Shown piece after piece: positions 61,141 through 64,000 of a DNA stretch of 64,000 bases. Numbering within the stretch: position 1 is the stretch's first letter; each line of letters begins with the position of its first letter. Both the position numbers and the translations under genes were made by a program. The notes below the pieces were generated by a model. The model searched no databases. It was not told the origin of the DNA and worked only from the letters and a program-made list of their open reading frames with translations. Origin of the DNA: Desulfobulbaceae bacterium (GTDB lineage Bacteria > Desulfobacterota > Desulfobulbia > Desulfobulbales > Desulfocapsaceae); NCBI GenBank assembly GCA_011390165.1, contig JAABSV010000013.1, positions 1 through 64,000 of the forward strand. The letters are read 5' to 3'.

Positions 61141-63243
61141 TCAGCAGTCTAAAGAGAACTCGTAGGGGATCCCGGAACGGTCAAAATGGCGGAGCACCTT
61201 CTGCAAGGCGTGCAGATTGGGAACGGCGAAAACCAACTCCCAGGCGGGATGGAGAGTGGAGTAGCTGGAAAGCATTTCCAGATGCTGCATCTCCATTTCG
61301 GCCGGGGCATCGGCCAACAGTGCCATGATATCGGCTCTCGCCGCCCGCAAGACATGGAGGATCTGTTTTTTGCGGACATGGGTATCGCGGAGCTGCCAGG
61401 AGATGTCCACGGCGTCTTCCCGGTCCAGGGTCAGCTCGCGAAAGCGATCACAGTTCTTGTGGTGCACGGAGAGCCCTTTCTGGGTAAGGACGGCGCAGTT
61501 GTCCTTGGCGGTGGGATTCGGCTTGCAGCAGGAAGAGAGCTTCACCGACACCGGGTCGAGGGTGGTCAACTCAATCTTGTTGAAGGCACCGGTGGGGGTA
61601 ACCAGGGGTGAGACCCCGCCGAAGAGAACCTCGACGATGCTCACCATCACCTCCTTCAGACGGAGTCGCCCTTCCCCCAGACGGATGTAGAGTTCATCGG
61701 CGTGGGAAATGTTGTAGCGGGCCAGCAGTTTCGGCGCACCCGCCTCCATCACCTCGAAGGGGATACCATACCGGCGCATCTCCTGGCGGACCAGTGACAT
61801 TCCCACCTCCCTGGTCACCTTCCGGCGCCGGATCCGGAAGCCCTTCGCCAACTCCCCCCGGGAGCGGGGGGTCCGGCAGAGGGCAAGCATCTCCTGCTCG
61901 AAGCGGATCGGCTGGTCGGCCCGGATAATCCGTACCATATCGCCGTCCTTGAGGATGTGGGCGGCCGGGACTCGCCTGTTGCGGATCATTGCGCCAAGAC
62001 ATGTTTGGCCAATCTCGGTATGGACCCGAAAGGCAAAATCGAGGACGTTGGAGTTGACCGGCAGACAGACCAGATCGCCCTGGGGGGTGTAGGTGTAGAT
62101 CTCCTTGATGCCGCTGGCGGCAATCACATCCCGGTAGGAGACCGATTCGTCCGACCCGAGGACGTCAAACATTTCCTGGATCTCCTTGACAAAATTCCCC
62201 TGCTTGCCGGTTTTCGAATTCCAGTTCCGAAAGAGCCCCCGCTGCGCCTGCCGCTCCATCTCGGCGGTACGGATCTTGAAGAGAAATTTCTGTCCATCGA
62301 TGATCACCCGCGAGTGGAGCCCCTGGTAACCGGTGGGTTTCGGGTTGGCGATGAAATCACGAATGGTCCGGGGGATGGGGCGGAAGGTCTGGTTGACCAG
62401 GCCGAGGATGGCATAGCAGGACTGGACATCACTGGCAATGACCAGGATTTCCATGGGGGTGTCGATCCGCTGCACCAGAATCCGGCTGGCGAAATCGTAA
62501 TAGGCCCAGAGATGCTTGGTCCGGACGGTAAACAGACAGTCGAGATTGTGGCGACGAGTGATAGCCTCGACCTCGGCGACAATTTTTTGGCCGATGGGAG
62601 ATTTTTGCAGCTGTCTGATATGGTTATTTATTTTCGCCCCCTGCTTCGGGTATTTGTAGAGCAGGGCCAGATTGTACATCTCCCGCTTCATATTGAAGAG
62701 GCCGAAAACCGTGGCCAGTGGCGCGTAGATATCGATGGTCTCGTCGGCGATCCGCTGCCGTTTGGCCATGGGCATCGCCCGCAGGGTACGGAGATTGTGG
62801 AGACGGTCGGCCAGTTTCACCAGCATCACCTCCGGGCGGAGGGAGGCACCGGTGAAAATCTTCCGATGGGTGTTGCGGCTGTTGGTCTGCTTGTCGCCCG
62901 AGACGTGGGTTACCTTGGTACAACCCTCAACGATGGCCTGCACGTAGGTGCCGAATTTTCTCCCCACCAGTTCGGCGGTCACCTCGGCAACATCCTCGAC
63001 GGTATCGTGGAGGAGAGCAGCGGCAAGGATCTCCGGGTGGGTTATGTCCATCTCCTCGGCAAGAATCTTTGCCACCGAGCAGGGGTGAAGAATATAGGCG
63101 TCACCGGAGCGCCGCCACTGGTCGCTATGCGCCTCGACGGCAAAGTCGAGCGCCTCCCAGAACACCTCTTCTCCAGCTATTTCGGCGATCAGGGCCCGCA
63201 TCTGGTTGCGGTACAGCTCCAGGTCAAAGGGAATCCGACGCAT
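61141..63243 (-). CDS. RelA/SpoT-family protein with intact hydrolase and degenerate synthetase site
   Basis: This 700-residue protein has the long RSH layout. The HD hydrolase carries HDTVED at residues 79-84 and LADRLHNLRTL. The synthetase-like domain retains GYQGLH, then come a TGS domain (IYTYTPQGDLVCLP) and a helical/ACT-type carboxy terminus with SSCCKP. The family synthetase motif ExQIRT reads LFKIRT here, losing the catalytic glutamate, and the FDxxxDxxAxR segment is also changed. It is therefore probably a (p)ppGpp hydrolase, or a regulator, rather than a synthetase (inference). A canonical RSH may be elsewhere in the genome. Confidence 0.85.
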   Translation of the reverse strand: MRRIPFDLELYRNQMRALIAEIAGEEVFWEALDFAVEAHSDQWRRSGDAYILHPCSVAKILAEEMDITHPEILAAALLHDTVEDVAEVTAELVGRKFGTYVQAIVEGCTKVTHVSGDKQTNSRNTHRKIFTGASLRPEVMLVKLADRLHNLRTLRAMPMAKRQRIADETIDIYAPLATVFGLFNMKREMYNLALLYKYPKQGAKINNHIRQLQKSPIGQKIVAEVEAITRRHNLDCLFTVRTKHLWAYYDFASRILVQRIDTPMEILVIASDVQSCYAILGLVNQTFRPIPRTIRDFIANPKPTGYQGLHSRVIIDGQKFLFKIRTAEMERQAQRGLFRNWNSKTGKQGNFVKEIQEMFDVLGSDESVSYRDVIAASGIKEIYTYTPQGDLVCLPVNSNVLDFAFRVHTEIGQTCLGAMIRNRRVPAAHILKDGDMVRIIRADQPIRFEQEMLALCRTPRSRGELAKGFRIRRRKVTREVGMSLVRQEMRRYGIPFEVMEAGAPKLLARYNISHADELYIRLGEGRLRLKEVMVSIVEVLFGGVSPLVTPTGAFNKIELTTLDPVSVKLSSCCKPNPTAKDNCAVLTQKGLSVHHKNCDRFRELTLDREDAVDISWQLRDTHVRKKQILHVLRAARADIMALLADAPAEMEMQHLEMLSSYSTLHPAWELVFAVPNLHALQKVLRHFDRSGIPYEFSLDC

Positions 63244-63441
63244 GCTCTCCTATATATTTTTCTATCCGCCCCAACTGGACAGACCCCACAAGAGTCTTAC
63301 TGTTAGCCCGGCGAACTCAATATCCGCCCCCGCCATCGCCATAGTCCGCAAGCAGACGCCATTATGTCAGGCCGCACCGCAAAAACCGCAGAACGCCCAG
63401 CATACCAACATTCCACAGCCGGAGAAAAGAAAAAATACCGC

Positions 63442-64000
63442 ATGTATAAAAAAAGAACTCCTCCCAACCGCTCCACCCGCCATCTCGTCCGTAAGCACCT
63501 GACCAGCCAGCAATTCGCCCCCGAAGGAGCAGAAAAAACAGTGCTCCTCCACCTCTATCGGGCAAAGAGTCCGCAAATCCTGGCCGAGTTGTACGCCGCG
63601 CTGGCCAGCGAAGAACTGCGCAAAAAAAGCGTCCAGAATGCTCTTGAGCTCCTGGTCCAGGAAAATCTGGTCAGCAGGGACGGGCGCAGACGCTTCAGCC
63701 TCCATCCCGAGGCCCATCTTGGCGAAGGGGTGCTGAGCCAGAACCCGAGAGGATTTGGTTTCGTCAAGCTGGCGAGCCAGGCTGCCGGCCGGAGCCTGCC
63801 GGGCAAAGATGTGTTCATTCCGAAGGCCCTGATCGGCGAAGCGAGACACGGTGACCGGGTCCTCATCCGGATCATCCGCACCGGCAGTGACGGACGCAGC
63901 GAGGGGGTAGTGGTCGCCCTCCTCTCCCGGGGGGCAGATACCATCGCCGGTATCTACAGTGAGCGACAGGGGGAAGGGCTGGTTTATCCCGATGACCCCC
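63442..64000 (+). CDS. rnr: Ribonuclease R, amino-terminal part (runs off window end)
   Basis: The open frame from ATG 63442 continues past the window for at least 186 residues. It starts MYKKRTPPNRSTRHL. It then shows a winged-helix region and a cold-shock-type domain with RGFGFVKLAS, GKDVFIPKALIGEARHGDRVL, characteristic of RNase R. The enzyme is a 3'-5' exoribonuclease that degrades structured RNA. The catalytic RNB domain lies outside. It is divergent from the RSH gene across a 198-bp spacer. Confidence 0.88.
   Translation, partial: MYKKRTPPNRSTRHLVRKHLTSQQFAPEGAEKTVLLHLYRAKSPQILAELYAALASEELRKKSVQNALELLVQENLVSRDGRRRFSLHPEAHLGEGVLSQNPRGFGFVKLASQAAGRSLPGKDVFIPKALIGEARHGDRVLIRIIRTGSDGRSEGVVVALLSRGADTIAGIYSERQGEGLVYPDDP

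Overview
The window looks like chromosomal DNA of a dissimilatory sulfate-reducing (or sulfur-disproportionating) Desulfobacterota bacterium, most likely a Desulfobulbia-type lineage. The main evidence is a contiguous aprB-aprA-qmoA-qmoB-qmoC block: APS reductase and its quinone-interacting membrane partner. It sits next to bacterial housekeeping genes of moderately high GC. The species assignment is inference; the metabolic assignment rests on clear protein families. No sat or dsr gene is in the window.

Layout. (1) 1-17.5 kb, minus strand: the classic translation/transcription super-cluster. In transcription order it runs tRNA-Thr(TGT), tRNA-Tyr, tRNA-Gly, tRNA-Thr(GGT), tuf, rpmG, tRNA-Trp, secE, nusG, rplK, rplA, L10 leader, rplJ, rplL, rpoB, rpoC, rpsL, rpsG, fusA, then a second tuf cut by the window start. 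(2) 17.6-25.3 kb, minus: qmoABC downstream of aprBA, the electron-transfer core of sulfate reduction, with a strong terminator between aprA and qmoA. (3) 25.6-34.6 kb, minus: ftsK, nusB and riboflavin genes (ribH, ribBA, ribE, ribF) interleaved with two TPR proteins and a HEAT-repeat protein. (4) 34.9-40.2 kb, plus: tRNA-Leu(CAG), a GTP-type PEP carboxykinase, and hflK-hflC. (5) 40.2-51.9 kb, mostly minus: a zinc-ribbon protein of unknown function, polA, an HPF/cold-shock-domain fusion, hemH (plus), and the rod-shape operon mreB-mreC-mreD-mrdA-rodA. (6) 52.2-58.0 kb: tRNA-Ala(GGC), then an accessory stretch. It contains an 11-bp minisatellite, about 1.4 kb of AT-rich DNA without recognisable genes, an AT-rich polysaccharide deacetylase, a truncated duplicate of the neighbouring damX-like gene, a Pmp3/YqaE-type peptide, a zinc metallopeptidase and a broken nitrilase. 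(7) 58.0-64.0 kb: a DamX-like protein with an altered Walker A, aat with an overlapping small gene, a RelA/SpoT homologue whose synthetase site looks degenerate, and the start of RNase R.

The most novel signal is a family of roughly 150-bp non-autonomous elements in intergenic spaces. Two copies, at 11641-11794 and 45053-45202, have terminal inverted repeats (one pair beginning GTAACCGT) and perfect 8-bp target-site duplications. One of these lies between rplL and rpoB inside the RNA polymerase operon. Three further decayed relatives lie at about 34.7, 35.4 and 41.1 kb. Ends starting GTAA plus 8-bp duplications are the hallmarks I know for IS66-family elements, so these look like IS66-type MITEs. 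No transposase is present in the window.
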